DNA of 64,000 bases. It comes from Branchiostoma belcheri (taxonomy: Eukaryota; Chordata; Leptocardii; Amphioxiformes; Branchiostomatidae). The position numbers and the translations under genes are program-made. The stretch's first letter is position 1. Each line of letters begins with the position of its first letter. This document shows positions 1 to 12,267 of this stretch, in pieces. The notes beneath the pieces are model-generated. The model did no database searches, was not told the origin of the DNA, and worked only from the letters and a program-made list of their open reading frames with translations. The stretch is from positions 2,277,481 through 2,341,480 of the forward strand of contig NW_017803943.1 in assembly GCF_001625305.1 (NCBI RefSeq). The letters are read 5' to 3'.

Positions 1-36
1 GATGATTCCTGTCTCCACAGAGATATCCAAACTCAC

Positions 37-1645
37 ATTTCTGAGCCGCCTCGTCCGCCTCCTTGTACATGCCCAGGAAGAAGTCACAGCAGGCCAGGTT
101 CACCCAGACGTCAGGGTGGCAGCCGTCTCGCTTCGTCATAGACTGGTACTCCTGAAGGATAATATGATGCTTTAAGACCCATTTCACAAGTAATTAAGTA
201 TGTAATATATACACACTTATATGGAGGACATCTGCACCCATGTTCATATCCAAAAAAAAGTTTGCAACCATACCGATGGAACGAAAAGAAAAGAAGAAGA
301 TGTCTGAGGAAGGGAAGCATGACTCAACTTATCAAGTTTTCCAAAGTCAAAGAGGATTTCAAAGAACAAAAAGAAAGAATTCACTGTTTGGTCATGCTAG
401 TATCATGCCCAGTGTGTTCAGTCATTCTTCAACAAATGACAACTTTTTTTGTCTAAGTGCCCAGAGGATTTCATGTCTACGAAACAGTCTAGAAAAGTAG
501 CTAGATGAATCCTGTTGTGTGTTTTACCTCCATGGCTCGCTTGTACTCGCCCAGGTGAAAGGCACAGTAGGCGATCCACATGTCCACCTCTTCACTACCT
601 TTACCACTGGAACGGTTAAACTGGTGGGGACAAGAAAAACAACATTAGTCATTTATACATGAATGTGAAAACACATCATTGAAAATGGCTGACGTTTCAG
701 GTAGCATCCTCTACTTTTTGTCAATGAATTGATTGTAAATGACAAGATCTTTCAGTCAAAATACATTTCAGTCGCTGAAGAAAGGTAGTGGTTGCAACCT
801 AGCTGAAACATCTTTAACCATTTTTCAAAATCTATCCAGTTGCTCAAGTAACTGTTATTTAGAGTACAATCATGGTATTCTTTACCTGAATGTCTAACCT
901 TCATTGATGTTAAGTAAAAGTTTAAATCATCATTGGTTTTCAAAGGACATTTCTTCATCCATCTACCTCGAGAAGTGTGATAGCCCCCGTGTAGTCCCTG
1001 TTGGTCAGGTAATCCTCCAACTTGGGCAGTTTCTTCTTCTTCTTGCCCGACTCCTTGGCAGGACTGGAGGCCGCCGGGCCCGTGGCCGGCTTGGCTCGTG
1101 AGAGCATCTGGAACAAATGCACAAGGAGGTTTGGTAAGGGATAGGAATTTGAGAAATTATTGATCATTTGTATCTGTATTAGTATAGCCAGTATAACTGC
1201 CCTTCAGCATAACATACAAGCTTTTGTCATATTTCTCTCTAACGTTACATAAACTGTTAATCTATTTCCGAAACATTAAGATGATGGCAATAACAATTAC
1301 AATCAGTTTCAATGCAATGACATTGTGTAAAATTTGTCAAATTCTGCCCTTGGGCTGCTAAGAATTGCTCTTATTCCCATAAGAGTCCCATAATAAACCA
1401 GTTTATTTTGCAGGTACTGTATGAAATAAAAATATATTTGTCCTCTCAAATTTCAAGTTCTGTTTAAGAGATCTGGTGAAAAACTGAGGAACTGCGAAGT
1501 ACATGTATCAGCAAACCTTTGAATCCACTAACAGGATTGGTAATGTTCAAAGAAACCAAGTTTAAGACACAAAAGTCAACGGTATCAAACTTGCAAAGAT
1601 AGTATAGGGTTGATAGTTGAAACAGATCATACGGTAACTCACCAT
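37..1645 (-). CDS. TTC26: Intraflagellar transport protein 56 (TTC26/DYF-13), 5' part
   Basis: Four minus-strand exons can be read: 1645-1643 (start codon only), 1107-967, 620-528 and 151-37, all with GT-AG borders and consistent phase. They give about 117 residues and the gene continues off the left edge. The start is split: exon 1 ends exactly after ATG and exon 2 begins with a second ATG, so the protein opens MMLSRAKPA, as vertebrate TTC26 does. A lysine-rich stretch follows, then LEDYLTNRDYTGAITLLE and the first TPR-like helices (DMWIAYCAFHLGEYKRAME; VWVNLACCDFFLGMYKEA). From the family, TTC26/IFT56 is an IFT-B subunit needed for cilium assembly and for bringing motility proteins into cilia. 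It is transcribed away from the ZIP gene. Identification is strong; only the extent outside the window is unknown. Confidence 0.93.
690..905. repeat. Dispersed foldback repeat, family with CAGGTAGCATCC arms
   Basis: Intronic copy in TTC26 of a short repeat whose arms read TTTCAGGTAGCATCC...CTAC and, inverted, GTAG..GCAACC..GAAAC, followed by TCCAGTTGCTCAAGTAACTG and a tail ending CCTGAATGTCTAACCTTC. The same pieces recur at about 7505-7640, 22875-22975, 47015-47175 and 49595-49865. No coding capacity; probably a non-autonomous element. Confidence 0.55.
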
Positions 1646-2470
1646 CTTGGCAGGTGGTTTTCTGTCGTTCTATTGCACAGAGAAAAATTCCTTTCGCTTC
1701 TAGGTCTTCCCTGATGTCTCAAGCCTCTGTCTGATCGAATAACTTCACTCAAATCGCTGTAGTTATCCTTGAAACTCCGACGTTTCTGAGGAGAACATTT
1801 TCTACCTGAAGTCTGGTCTGTTACCAGGTGAGGAATGCCGCCCAGCCTCGTCTTGGTTACGCGTCTCGCGGAGTCTCGCGCGAGTTCGGCAACTGCAGTT
1901 CTCACAAAATCCGCCTAAAAATGGCGCTTCTGCACGGTGTCTTCCTTTTTACAATTTTTAGGCAATAAACGTATTTAGAAGAGTAAAATTATAGCTTGCA
2001 AAGTAGAGGGTGAAAGAAGCGTACAAATTAGGATCATATAACTGTTATACGAGACAGCTCAGACCGTCACCAAGGATACGTTTAGCGGTTAATCACCAGA
2101 ACGCACCACCGTCCAGGCTCCAGAACTACCAACCTGCACTACACCACTGCATCGCTAGGGGCGCTTCTGCACGGTTTGCTCGTCGACAACACCGTAAACT
2201 TCCGGGTTACGTCAGTGAAATCCGGCTGCAGGTCGATGTAGTAGTGTGGATTATTGGGACACGTACATATGGGGCAGAATTGACCGCTTGTCTAGCACGA
2301 GGACTTGTGCCAACATATGGAGTACTTGAGAGCGAAGTGCGAAGACGTATTTAGTGAACCCGGACCTTTGCGGTAAACCTAGGACACAGAGGAAAACGAC
2401 AACGTTGCAAATCTAAGGAACGGGCCACGGTATTTAGGACATTAGACGGCCATTTTCTTTCCTTTCAGGT
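1646..2470. promoter_or_regulatory. Spacer between TTC26 and the ZIP gene, probable shared promoter
   Basis: This is the 5' side of TTC26 (its start codon is at 1645) and lies upstream of the plus-strand ZIP gene. It is richer in CpG than the flanking introns, notably 1840-1900 and 2060-2350, and holds no coding exon I can support. The 5' UTR of TTC26 should lie just above 1645. A bidirectional promoter is inferred from the head-to-head arrangement; no core promoter element was identified with confidence. The ZIP coding start is 2.2 kb away at 3882, so a non-coding first exon could lie here, but I cannot place its borders. Confidence 0.4.
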
Positions 2471-2921
2471 GTACCAACCGCAGCGGTGTCCAGCTGAACT
2501 GTATAAAAGCTTTGTTGTGGTGGATGATTTTCCGGTGTGTGGCTGTGAGGTGGACTGTTTCAGGCGCAGCCGGGCAGACAGCGAGGGCGGAGTGACTAGG
2601 TGTTTGTCAGAACTGTTCTGTTGCAACTTCCATGCAATTTGCCTTGTAGAATTTGGGTTTGTGTTTTGGTTAGAGCTGGTAACTTGTTGATTGTCATGGT
2701 ATTGCCAAAACAGTTATGTTATGACTGCTGTTATCTCTGTAGGTTATTTATGGGAGCAGTATTGTCCAGAGTCAGTTAGTCAATAACTTTAAACAAAAGA
2801 GTCACGACAACAACATTATAAGTCATTAAGTCAACACAAGATTTGCAACAAATTGCAAGGATAAGTTTTAACGTTAAAAACCACCAGAAATATTATATTT
2901 TTCATTTACATATATATGTTT

Positions 2922-3310
2922 TGGGTCGTGTGCCATAAAGGCAGATAGTTGGCTCAGAACCAAGAGGTCCCGGGTTCAAATCCTGCCATGTCACTCAGAT
3001 CTTGTGCCCTTGGGAAAGGCACTTTGCATGACTGTCCTCACTTCACTTGACAGGTGAAAGTGAGTTCCTAGCCTCAGTCCCTATTAATATTAAATGTCCT
3101 AAAGGTCATCAGTCAGATTGGACGTTAAGTGGAGGTCACATATGCATGTTTGAGAAGTATCCTGGAGTCCAGCCTTTATCCGCTTTGCAAGATCGCTACC
3201 CAGCCTTTTTTTAAGGAGAACCACACCTTGAGCATGCTAAAGAACCCACCACACTAATATTGAAAAGAGTAAGGGTCCTTCCCAGTGTGAGTGGATCAAA
3301 CCTTACAGTC
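2922..3310 (+). mobile_element. tRNA-derived SINE
   Basis: Begins with a tRNA-like head (GGTCGTGTGCC..., then a box-B-like GGGTTCAAATCCTGCC near 2972) and continues into a shared body: CTTGTGCCCTTGGGAAAGGCAC, a CTTCACTTGACAGGTG segment, and a tail with AAAGAACCCACCACAC and CCCAGTGTGAGTGGATC. The same layout is found inverted at 56690-57040 and truncated at 6600-6870, 24135-24300 and 36640-36757. The head is too degraded to be a tRNA gene. Confidence 0.7.
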
Positions 3311-3881
3311 TTGTTCACGTTTTCTTACGTACCGTGCCTGAACTTGAATAATAATGCACGCTACGCATAAATTGACTCTTTACAGGTGCAGTGGACAGGC
3401 ATGGCAGCCGTGACGTCATTGCCGACACTCTACACAACTCTTAACCTTCTCATTACAGATTTGTTGCCAAAAAGCTACCTTAGCAGGCTGGGTGTATAAT
3501 AGTTGGAGTCAATTGCGTCATATCATAATGAACACTTTCATTGTACCGAGATGCCTTTGTGATATTTGGAACAGGATATTTGTACAATACATTGTACATT
3601 GTACTATGCAAGAGGGCATAATCGGTCTTAACATTAGTTGGCCTACCAGCATGTAATGTCCTATTAGGCCTAGGGGCAGTAACGATATAATAACCCAGAC
3701 CAGTACAGTTGATATGATGCTGCTGAGGCCAAGGAAAAAAATGATAGTGTTTCTGGTTTTCTGACTGACCCTAGCAAAAATCTGCCAACCCTAGCCTTTT
3801 TTCAGGCGGCCTTAATTATTGGTAAGTCCATTAAATTTACAAAACTGTTTTTTTACAGGATCAGGAGGACTCTGATACCAA

Positions 3882-6800
3882 ATGGAGCTGTTACTAGTGA
3901 AGGGCCTGTGTCTGGGAGGAACCATCTTCGGCCTCTTCCTCATGACCATCATCCCGCTGAAATGCGTCGCTCGGCCACAGACAGACTTCGGACAGAGGCA
4001 GCGGCGGACGTCACGCGCGCTGGGTCTGATGTCGTGTTTCGCCGGCGGGGTTTTCCTGGCCACGTGTTTCCTGGGCCTTTTGCCGACGGTCAGGGAAAAG
4101 GTGGAAAGTGCCTTGACAATGAAGGACATTAAAGTGAACTACCCGCTGGCCGAAACGGTCACTATTGTAAGTTTGTGTGACTTGATGTCATTTGCCTGTT
4201 ATGATGTCCCACGTGCTGCAATATTTTACAAATGCTGTCCCAAACCTAGAGTGTTGCAGCATTTCTAATGTTTGCTGCAGCATTTGTAATATTGCAGCAG
4301 TGACGCCTGCAGTATGAACCAAAAGCATTGCTACCTTGAAGAAGGTGACAGACAATCACCAAAACAATTATTGGATGTGAAACCCACTGGTTGTTTGATA
4401 AAGAACCTTCTAAGTTACACAGCCTCTTGCCAACCCAATGAAATTATTTATGGTACCATTTTTGTACTTTGGTACTGAGTAGATCAGTAGTAATCTGACT
4501 TTTCTGTGTACTCTACCCCCCCCCCCTCTGCCCAGGTTGGTCTGCTTCTGTCTGTATTTGTGGAGCAGGTTGTTCACACCTGTCAGAAGAAACCCCAGAG
4601 AACAAGTTTACTGAAGATGGAGACTCTAGGCAGCAGGTAGGGTCCATGTGCACTGTTCTTCCTACTGTATTATAAACTTAGCTGTTTGACGACAAATGCT
4701 GTATTGTTTATGGGGTTAGACAGCAGGTGGAACAGCTCAAATCAGTTTGTTTTTTACAATTCAAACATACCAGTACATTGCCATGAAAAGACACAATGTG
4801 CCTTCTCTGAATTGTCTAACTGGATAAAGGTAAAAAGAAAAATGTGGAGAATGCAGAATGTTTGTTGCTACTGTGTGATGTTTGAAAGGCCCAGTCCAGG
4901 TTAAATGTATACCTCATTGTTATGTCTTTTACCCTTTAAAACGCTTAAGATAGGAAAGTGGTATAGTTGGAGTCCATACTCAGCACTGGTGTACGATGAA
5001 CTGTTTATTTTTCAAGGGTAACAGTGTGTGTCTGGGGTAAGTACTAGTGTTGGGGGTCGATCATTAACTGTAACACTCATAACACTTAAATTTACTTCTC
5101 TCCAGTAAACAGACGAGTCGGCTGGGCAGAAGTAGCGAGTCTGACTCGGAAAGCGAATCGTCATCAGACGCGGAGCAGCAGAGTCTACGGTACAGCACGC
5201 ACAACGGCCACCTGCATCACGACCACTTCGAGGGCGTGGGGGACCTGAGCTCGTTTCGGTCATACGTGCTGCTCCTGGCTCTGTCTGTGCACTCGGTGTT
5301 TGAGGGACTCGCCATGGGTGGGTTTGTTTGTTTGTTTGTTTAATGAATAAATATGGGTGGGTGGTCCAAATGTTCTTCTGCACTGGTTTTTGTTGCTATT
5401 GTTATTGAGTTGGCCTTGCAGCCAAGGGCTGAATTGTTAGGAGCTACATGTACATGTAACAATCGGTGGGGCTGAATCGTAAGAGCCTGGAGCGGCTGCC
5501 ATTCGAGGGACCTGAGCTCGTTCCGGTCCTATGTGCTGCTCCTGGCTCTGTCTGTGCACTCTGTGTTCGAGGGACTCGCCATGGGTGGGTTTGTTTGTTT
5601 ATTTGTTTGTTTGTTTATCAAGGAATCTCCAATTGGTGGTATTGTTATGTTGTTACCATATTGTTATTGGGTGGGCCAGCCAAGGGCTGAATTGTGAGGA
5701 GCTACATGTAACAATTGTTGGACCTGAGCTCGTTCCGGTCCTATGTGCTGCTCCTGGCTCTGTCTGTACACTCTGTGTTCGAGGGACTCGCCATGGGTGG
5801 GTTTGTTTGTTTGTTATTATTTATTGATTTTTTTTCTGTTTTCTTTAGCCAGGGTAGTCCACTCAATGATTGAACACATCAAAACATACAGATAATACAA
5901 GAAGCAAAACAATATGGTGAAACATACAGAGAGTACTTACAGGACAAAACAAACATACGTACAAATGTTTGTTTATCAAGGAATCTCCAACTAGTGACAA
6001 TACAACCACTACTCTTCCTGGAGTCCTCTTACATTACTACTACTATTTGCAATCACTTCTAACTACTCCAAAAAAGTCTCACCAACATTTGCCATCTAAG
6101 TAATAATAATAATGGCCATGTTCTCTTGCACTGGTTTTTATTGCATTAGGAGTGTTTTGCGTTCTTGGTTAAAACATAATACATTGCACAACATAAATCA
6201 AGCAACTGGCACCCCCAGACTCTCCTGTGGTCCAACCTGTAGCTACCAGATTTTCCTTGTTTACATATAATCATCCATCATATGTTACTGTCACGTAATG
6301 TTTTGTCTTGTCGTTTCAGTAGTGAAAGCCCTTTCTTAAAAGGCCACAGGCTAGTTGGATTGCCCTGGCTGTGTGTTGAACAGCCAAACCAATAAATGAA
6401 TCCATTCAGATAGTTTCATATACAGGTTATTCTTCTCTTTAGACTTATTCAGCCACTGATGAAAGACAGCAGATTATATCTGAAACGACTTTTCAGAGAT
6501 TTTATCTCAGTGGATTGATTGGTTTTGTGTCACGTTGCATTATACCAGGATGTCTAAACTTCATCAATGACATCAAAGATAGAAGGAAAATAAATGTCCA
6601 GACTACCTTAGTGTTTGTATGTTTGTAATACACCAATGCTGGGATTGTGTGATGCAACAGCAGTGCTCGACTCGGAACCAAGAGGTCCTGGGTTCGAGTC
6701 TTGACATGCCAGGACATTCCCTTTTGGAAAAGGCACTTAACACGACTTTCCCCACTAAACTCAAGTGAAAATGAGTATTGTCTGTCCAGTATTTGTTTCT

Positions 6801-8877
6801 ATGTGTAGGACACAACACCAGCAACAGCTACCTGTTTCCTACATGTATTGCACTGTTGCAATTGCAATAAATCAAATCAAATCAAAGGGCAGTGATACCG
6901 GCTATACATTTACCCAATATTGTGTTGTTTGCTCCTCTGTAGGTCTCCAAGAGGATATGGGTGTGTTTATAAACCTGTACATCGGAGTCATGATACACGA
7001 GTGTCTGGCTGCCTTAACGCTAGTTGTACAATAACAGATACAAAATATTGGGCAGTTGTACTGGGAAGTTAAAGGCAGTTATACTGGCTATACATTTATA
7101 CAATATTGTGTTATTTTCTCCTCTGTAGGTCTCCAGGAGGACATGGGTGTGTTTATAAACCTGTACATCGGAGTCATGATACACGAGTGTCTGGCTGCCT
7201 TAACGCTAGTTGTACAATAACAGATACAAAATATTGGGCAGTTATACTGGGCAGTTAAAGGCAGTGATACCGGCTATACATTTATACAATATTGTGTTAT
7301 TTTCTCCTCTGTAGGTCTCCAGGAGGATATGGGTGTGTTTATAAACCTTTACTTCGGAGTAATGATACACGAGTGTCCGAGTGTCTGGCTGCCTTCGCAC
7401 TAGGTGTACAATGACAGATACACAATATTGTGTTTGTGTGTTTGTAACACACCAAAGGGCAGTTCTACTGGCTATACATTTACACAATATTTTGTTGGGT
7501 ATCCCTCCTTAGGCCAAAAGGATAGGTAGTGGATGCTACCTGAAATGTCTGACCATTCCCAAAATCATATCATTGCTTGAGTAACTGTTTTTGCCATATC
7601 TCATTACTTGGATATCTAACCTTTACCGATGTACCCCTCTGTAGGTCTCCAGGAGGACTCCAGGTGTGTTTATAAACCTGTACATTGGAGTCATGATACA
7701 CGAGTGTCTGGCTGCCTGAACGCTAGTTGTACAATAACAGATACAAAATATTGGGCAGTTATACTGGGAAGTTAAAGGCAGTTATACTGGCTATACATTT
7801 ACACAATATTGTGTTGTTTCCTTCTCTATAGGTCTCCAGGAGGACATGGGTGTGTTTATAAACCTGTACATCGGAGTGATGATACACGAGTGTCTGGCTG
7901 CGTTTGCGCTGGGAGTGAATCTAGTGTCAGCTAACATGAAGACTCCCACTGTGGTGAAACTGGCCCTGCTGTTCTGTGTGATGGTCCCGGCAGGCATGGG
8001 CGCAGGCATGGGCATCCAGGTGAGTTGTAAACAAACAAACAAACAAACAAACAAACAAACAAATCTAACATGAAGACTCCCACCGTGGTGAAACTGGCTC
8101 TGCTGTTCTGTGTGATGGTCCCGGCTGGCATGGGCGCAGGGATGGGCATCCAGGTGAGTTTTAAACAAACAAACAAACAAACAAACAAACAAAAAAGTAT
8201 GTTGTGATATGATAGCCTCAACAATTTTTTAGCTTATACTATGTTGTAGATATCACTTATTCTACTGTAGGTAAAAATGTTGGAAAACAATATTGTGTAC
8301 ATAGTTGTAGAGTTTAAGTTTTGTTACCAACACAAGAAAGGAGCTCAACTATGGATTCTACCAAGTTGAACACAGATGAGTTTTCATTCAAAGATGTGTA
8401 CATTTATATTGAGAGAAAAAGAGGAGAAAAGAAGTTACATTCAGATCTTTAAGACTACATACAGTGTATAGTGCTACATTGTTTTAACATATCAGTATCT
8501 AAAAGACACAATAATTTAAAGTATGATGGTTAAAATACTGTAAATCACTTATGTTTGCAGTAGCAAAAGTTTGCAGTCTGAGAAAACTGGACATGTTCGG
8601 GGAACTATACATTCACCATGGCAGATGGTATGAGATTGTGAGACTCTTGTTAATGAACTGAAATGTTTGACTCTCTCTGCAGACCCAGCCAGGGTTTGTA
8701 ACAGCGGTAATCAGCGCAATCCTACAGGGTCTGGCCGCCGGGACGTTCCTTCACGTCACGTTCTTCGAGATCCTCGGGCGAGAGCTAGAAAAGGACGGGG
8801 ACAGACTCCTGAAGGTTCTGTGTCTCACCGTCGGGTTCAGCATCCTGGCTACTCTTGCATTCGTGCTGCAGAGGTAG
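3882..8877 (+). CDS. ZIP-family zinc transporter (SLC39A1/2/3 subfamily)
   Basis: Five coding exons: 3882-4166, 4536-4636, 5106-5317, 7832-8019 and 8683-8877, GT-AG borders, total 981 bases, 326 residues. The protein has the ZIP layout: an N-terminal membrane helix (residues about 3-25), helices 2 and 3 in exon 1 and early exon 2, a Ser/Glu- and His-rich cytosolic loop (SESDSESESSSD, then HNGHLHHDHF, the usual metal-binding variable loop), helix 4 with HSVFEGLAMG (H191, E195), helix 5 with IHECLAAFALG (H218, E219), and C-terminal helices with LAAGTFLHVTFFEIL. H191, E195, H218 and E219 correspond to the transmembrane metal site known for ZIPs. ZIP1-3 import zinc across the plasma membrane. The acceptor of exon 1 is at 3858, so the first 23 bases are 5' UTR and a non-coding exon must lie upstream. 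Which of ZIP1, 2 or 3 is the orthologue cannot be decided by reading. Confidence 0.93.
5505..5815 (+). pseudogene. Two partial copies of ZIP exon 3 with GTTT tracts
   Basis: Copies at about 5505-5620 and 5720-5815 repeat the last ~77 bases of ZIP exon 3 (true exon part 5241-5317) plus its donor site and the (GTTT)n tract that follows it. Both lack the exon's 5' half and its acceptor, so neither can be a full internal exon. They keep the reading of YVLLLALSVHSVFEGLAMG with few changes. They look like recent intron-internal tandem duplications. Confidence 0.8.
6640..6870 (+). mobile_element. Truncated tRNA-derived SINE
   Basis: Contains GGTTCGAGTCTTGACATGCC as a box-B-like segment, then TTTTGGAAAAGGCACTTAACACGACTTTCC, and ends in a TCAAA-rich tail (AATAAATCAAATCAAATCAA). 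It is the same family as 2922-3310, shortened at its 3' end. It lies in ZIP intron 3 just before the first pseudo-exon 4 copy. Confidence 0.6.
6943..7737 (+). pseudogene. Four decayed copies of the 5' part of ZIP exon 4
   Basis: Copies start right after CTCTGTAG acceptors at 6943, 7129, 7315 and 7645 and run about 92-100 bases each, ending at stop codons at 7032, 7218, 7412 and 7735. They repeat the reading GLQEDMGVFINLYIGVMIHE and then diverge to LTLVVQ and a stop instead of the FALGVNLV of the true exon (7832-8019). Copy 3 carries an 8-base internal duplication (frameshift) and copy 4 has changed DMG and an early stop. None has an obvious donor. Each carries upstream intron sequence with it (GGCTATACATTTA...CAATATTGTGTT), so the duplicated unit is about 186 bases: acceptor side of the intron plus exon start. 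Confidence 0.85.
8069..8195 (+). pseudogene. Partial copy of the 3' part of ZIP exon 4 with AAAC tract
   Basis: Repeats the end of the true exon (reading MKTPTVVKLALLFCVMVPAG up to GMGIQ) plus the GTGAGTT donor and the following (AAAC)n tract. It lies immediately after the true exon's own (AAAC)n tract (about 8030-8065). It lacks an acceptor. With the exon 3 and exon 4 copies it makes seven extra exon fragments in one gene. Confidence 0.8.
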
Positions 8878-10380
8878 AATATTGTAGGTGGTACGAAGTT
8901 ACCATCAGTATTCCACGGATTAACTATACAGCATCAGATTTCTGCTGGACTTCTGAGACTTAGGCCAGGAAAATTAATGTTGTGTTTCCTATTAGGCCCT
9001 TACAATATAGGGTCAGGTTTTTTGCTATGTTTGGTTGGGTAAACGGAAGCACAACATTTTTTTCCGTACGCAATAGGATGCTGAAGGTAAGAAAGTTGGT
9101 GATGGACAGTGTGAGATATCAGTGCCTATTTTCTGTGCAATTTGCAACTTTGTTTAAAGTTTTTGTTTAATCAGTTAAACAGTTAGTAATCTTCTCTAAG
9201 TTTAGTGCAGAAATGATCAGCATGGTTACAGGTATAGCAGCCTGAACAATACCCATGGAAGGATGTGGGTACCAGTAGGTATATTCTGGACTTTTTTTTG
9301 TAAAATATTAGATTATTGTCATAGTACGAGTGTTGAGAAACATTCCAAGCTACAAACAGTACAGTATTCATGCAATGCTGCATCCCTTATGTGTATATAC
9401 ATAATGTTGCTGTAGAAATATGAATGAATGAAATGAACTTTTGAAATATGTTGCTTTTAAAAGCACACAGTGAATCAGTGAATGTGATCAGTATTGCTGG
9501 TAAGTTTGTTTGTTACAAAGCAATCCTATTCTATTATTGTTGGTGTATATTTGTACAGACTAGATCATAATGTAATGACATTGAAGTGCCATAATTGATA
9601 AACAAGAGATAGTTTCAAACATTTGCCAAGAAATCACAGTAATATATAGGTTTATGAAGATATAGCTCATGTAACTGATTCTCATTTAACCAGCCAGTAT
9701 AAAGGACTTTCCTTTATAAAAAATTGTGCCATACTAGTAGACAGTTATACAACTTATCTGCCAAAGTTTAGGATTTCATAGTGTTTGAACTTAGAGATTT
9801 AAATTTTGAAGTGCCTGAAATGAAATGCACAATATCAATTGTATAAATTTTGTTATTGATGGTACATTAGTGCTTGTTGGGAACAAGCATAGGTATATAC
9901 GGACTAGTAACTGTGAAGAATGAACAAAAGGGCTTTTTTGGTCTATGGTTATGTACTGTTAAGTGCACCCAGCCTAGAGGCTTGGAACTCGTACCCTGTA
10001 CTAAGTTGTAGTTATAATACTTTACTGTTTGTCTCTTGTGTTGCATGTGGAAATGTGTATATATATTTTGTTGGTTGATAGTAGTTTTTCTGTTTTGTAG
10101 TCAAGAGCAGAGGTGTATATATACATGTATATTATGCAGATGAGTAGTTAAGTATATTCTAGAATACTTGAAGAATGTCGGTTTCATGTTAGGAGCTGCC
10201 TTTGTGTCATTTCATATATTAGTCTTTTCTGTTTTGTGCTATGTTTTTCAACAACTTCTCTAGGGTATACACCATTTAACTTTGAGTAAACCAGTGAACC
10301 CAATACCAAGTCTTATATTGTTGCCCATTTTAGTACATGTATCTTTGATAGAAGTATCGAATAAAGGACCAAAGACATTG
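8878..10380 (+). other. Probable 3' UTR of the ZIP gene
   Basis: AT-rich sequence after the ZIP stop codon with no exon signals. The first plausible poly(A) signal followed by a suitable distance is AATAAA at 10360-10365. Several earlier AT-rich segments could also serve. From about 10440 the opposite strand approaches the P4HTM 3' end. I see no other gene here. Confidence 0.45.
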
Positions 10381-10864
10381 TAAAGTTTGTGCAGAATGCC
10401 TTTTATTTGTGAGACATTGTACAGATCAGTGTATGAAGCCCAACATTTACCTTTTCATGATTTTAATTTCTCTATTTTGCGCAACCAACAACTAAAAAGT
10501 AAATAGCAAACTACCTCTACAAAAGTATTGCACAAACATACCACCACCTCACAGCACCAAAACTAACAAAACAAGTACAGAAGCAGAACTGAAACTATTC
10601 CCCTATTAAACAATGGTTTATGTTTCATACCATGATTACACAGTACACATTCCTGGTGACCACAACCTAGGACCACAACACTGTCAATCAACTGAATTCA
10701 AATCTCTGCCCTCTCACTTGCATATGCTTGTATGACTTACTTTTACTTACTTTTTACTTAACAAGCTCCCTAAACCAGCTCCACCTAAAAACAACACCTC
10801 CGTCCCATAAACATGTAGAAATCGTATAAAAGTCTAACCTCATTTTGAGAAAAAGTTTTGGCAC

Positions 10865-11150
10865 CTCTAGAAAGTGTAGATATATAGATGGTAGGTAATA
10901 CTGCACCCCATTAAGGGTTTGAAATACCGGCTGCATATCCAGGTTAGTGCACGTACAATTCGAGCTGTGCAGCAGGTATTTCACTGCACTTAACCTGCAC
11001 TGGGTTTATTTGCTTCATTGACAGTTACTAGTAAAGTATTAAAAAAGTAATGACAAAGCTTTCTGAACAGTTTCTAGTATGATCCATAGTTCCTAAAGTC
11101 TGAGCGGTCCAGGTAAAAACCTGAGTGTCTAGTGCAAGTAATTTCCAACA
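10865..11150. repeat. Dispersed repeat with AGGTTAGTGCA / GTGCAGGTATTT core
   Basis: Copy of a family also seen at 18740-19110 and 53925-54310. Shared pieces in order: CAGGTTAGTGCA, GAGCTGTGCAG...GTATTTC, TTAACCTGCACTGG, ATTGACAGTTA, then TAGTATGATCC.TA.TTCCTAAA.TCTGAG. This copy overlaps the presumed 3' UTR of P4HTM and contains, on the minus strand, an AATAAA at 11010-11005 that could serve as its poly(A) signal. Confidence 0.55.
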
Positions 11151-11197
11151 AAACAGGTATGCAGAAAAGGATTTCAATCCCGTCCATACGCCATAGT

Positions 11198-12218
11198 TCA
11201 CGCCCTGTTCGGTCTGTAGTTCGGGTCCATGTCCTTTTCTCTCTCGTCGCTGACCAGGATCCACTTGTTGGCGATCCACTTCTGACCTCTGGTGACCCCG
11301 CAGCCACCATGCAGGGTGAAACTGTCCAGCTCTCCTACCCACCCTGGAACAAGAAGGCATGGAAACGTTTAATATAACATCTATCGTCTCATCCAATGCA
11401 TTGGCATCTACCTGAACGAAGACGACGACATGCTGAAGATGCACGTTGCTGGCGATAAACACAGTGTTCAGCACCAAGGACAGCACCATTATTAACATGT
11501 GGTACGAGTACACTACAGACAATTTCTGACAATCTTCTCCACCTTTCTTGATTTTCTGTTCTTCTTCACGTTTCACTTAGTGACTTGCTAGTCCATTCTC
11601 TTATATTATACTTCCATTTTTCCGTGGCCTGTCCCTTGTTCTGCCCTCCTGGACCGTTCCTTGCATTATGGTTTTGGAAGGAAACGAAGGAAAAGTTCAA
11701 AGTCTTTACCTGTAGTAGGGTCCAGGTGGTGGTTGTACCAGATGATGGCTTTCCCCTTTTCCGCAGGTACCACTAAGTTGGCGTCCTCACAGTGCTGATG
11801 GAGGTTAATCTTGCCGCTCATTCGGAATGACTGAATCAAAAGTAGGAAAGAAAATTAAACAATTCAGGGCCAACATAATTTCAAAAAGATAATTCTACCG
11901 GACAGAACAAGGTATGAGAGAATCAAAACATTACGAACTAGAAAGTAACCTTTGCAAATACACGATGGTTTAGCCCAAGAAACTACGACTCTTGAAGTTC
12001 TAACGTTAATAAGAAGAAATATCCTCACGTGTTCGTCGAAAGTTTCATTGTTTGCGATCGGAAAGGCAGTAGCGCCTCCGCCATCCACTTTATTCAGGTA
12101 TAGAAGCACTGTCATGAACCTGCAGAGGTAGAAACAAGAAATGGATGCCTTTGCTTACAGTATATATACAACTGGAGAACAATGACAGTTATGTGTTTGA
12201 TCTTCTGATAGCGTGACC

Positions 12219-12267
<49 letters not shown>

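Noticed and set aside
2940-3005. tRNA gene
   Set aside because: Box-B-like GGTTCAAATCC is present but no cloverleaf can be completed; it is the head of a SINE. The same applies at 6690, 36700 and 56970.
7791-8224. Minus-strand frames with repeated FVCLFVCLFVCL
   Set aside because: Antisense of ZIP exon 4, its copy and the AAAC tracts.
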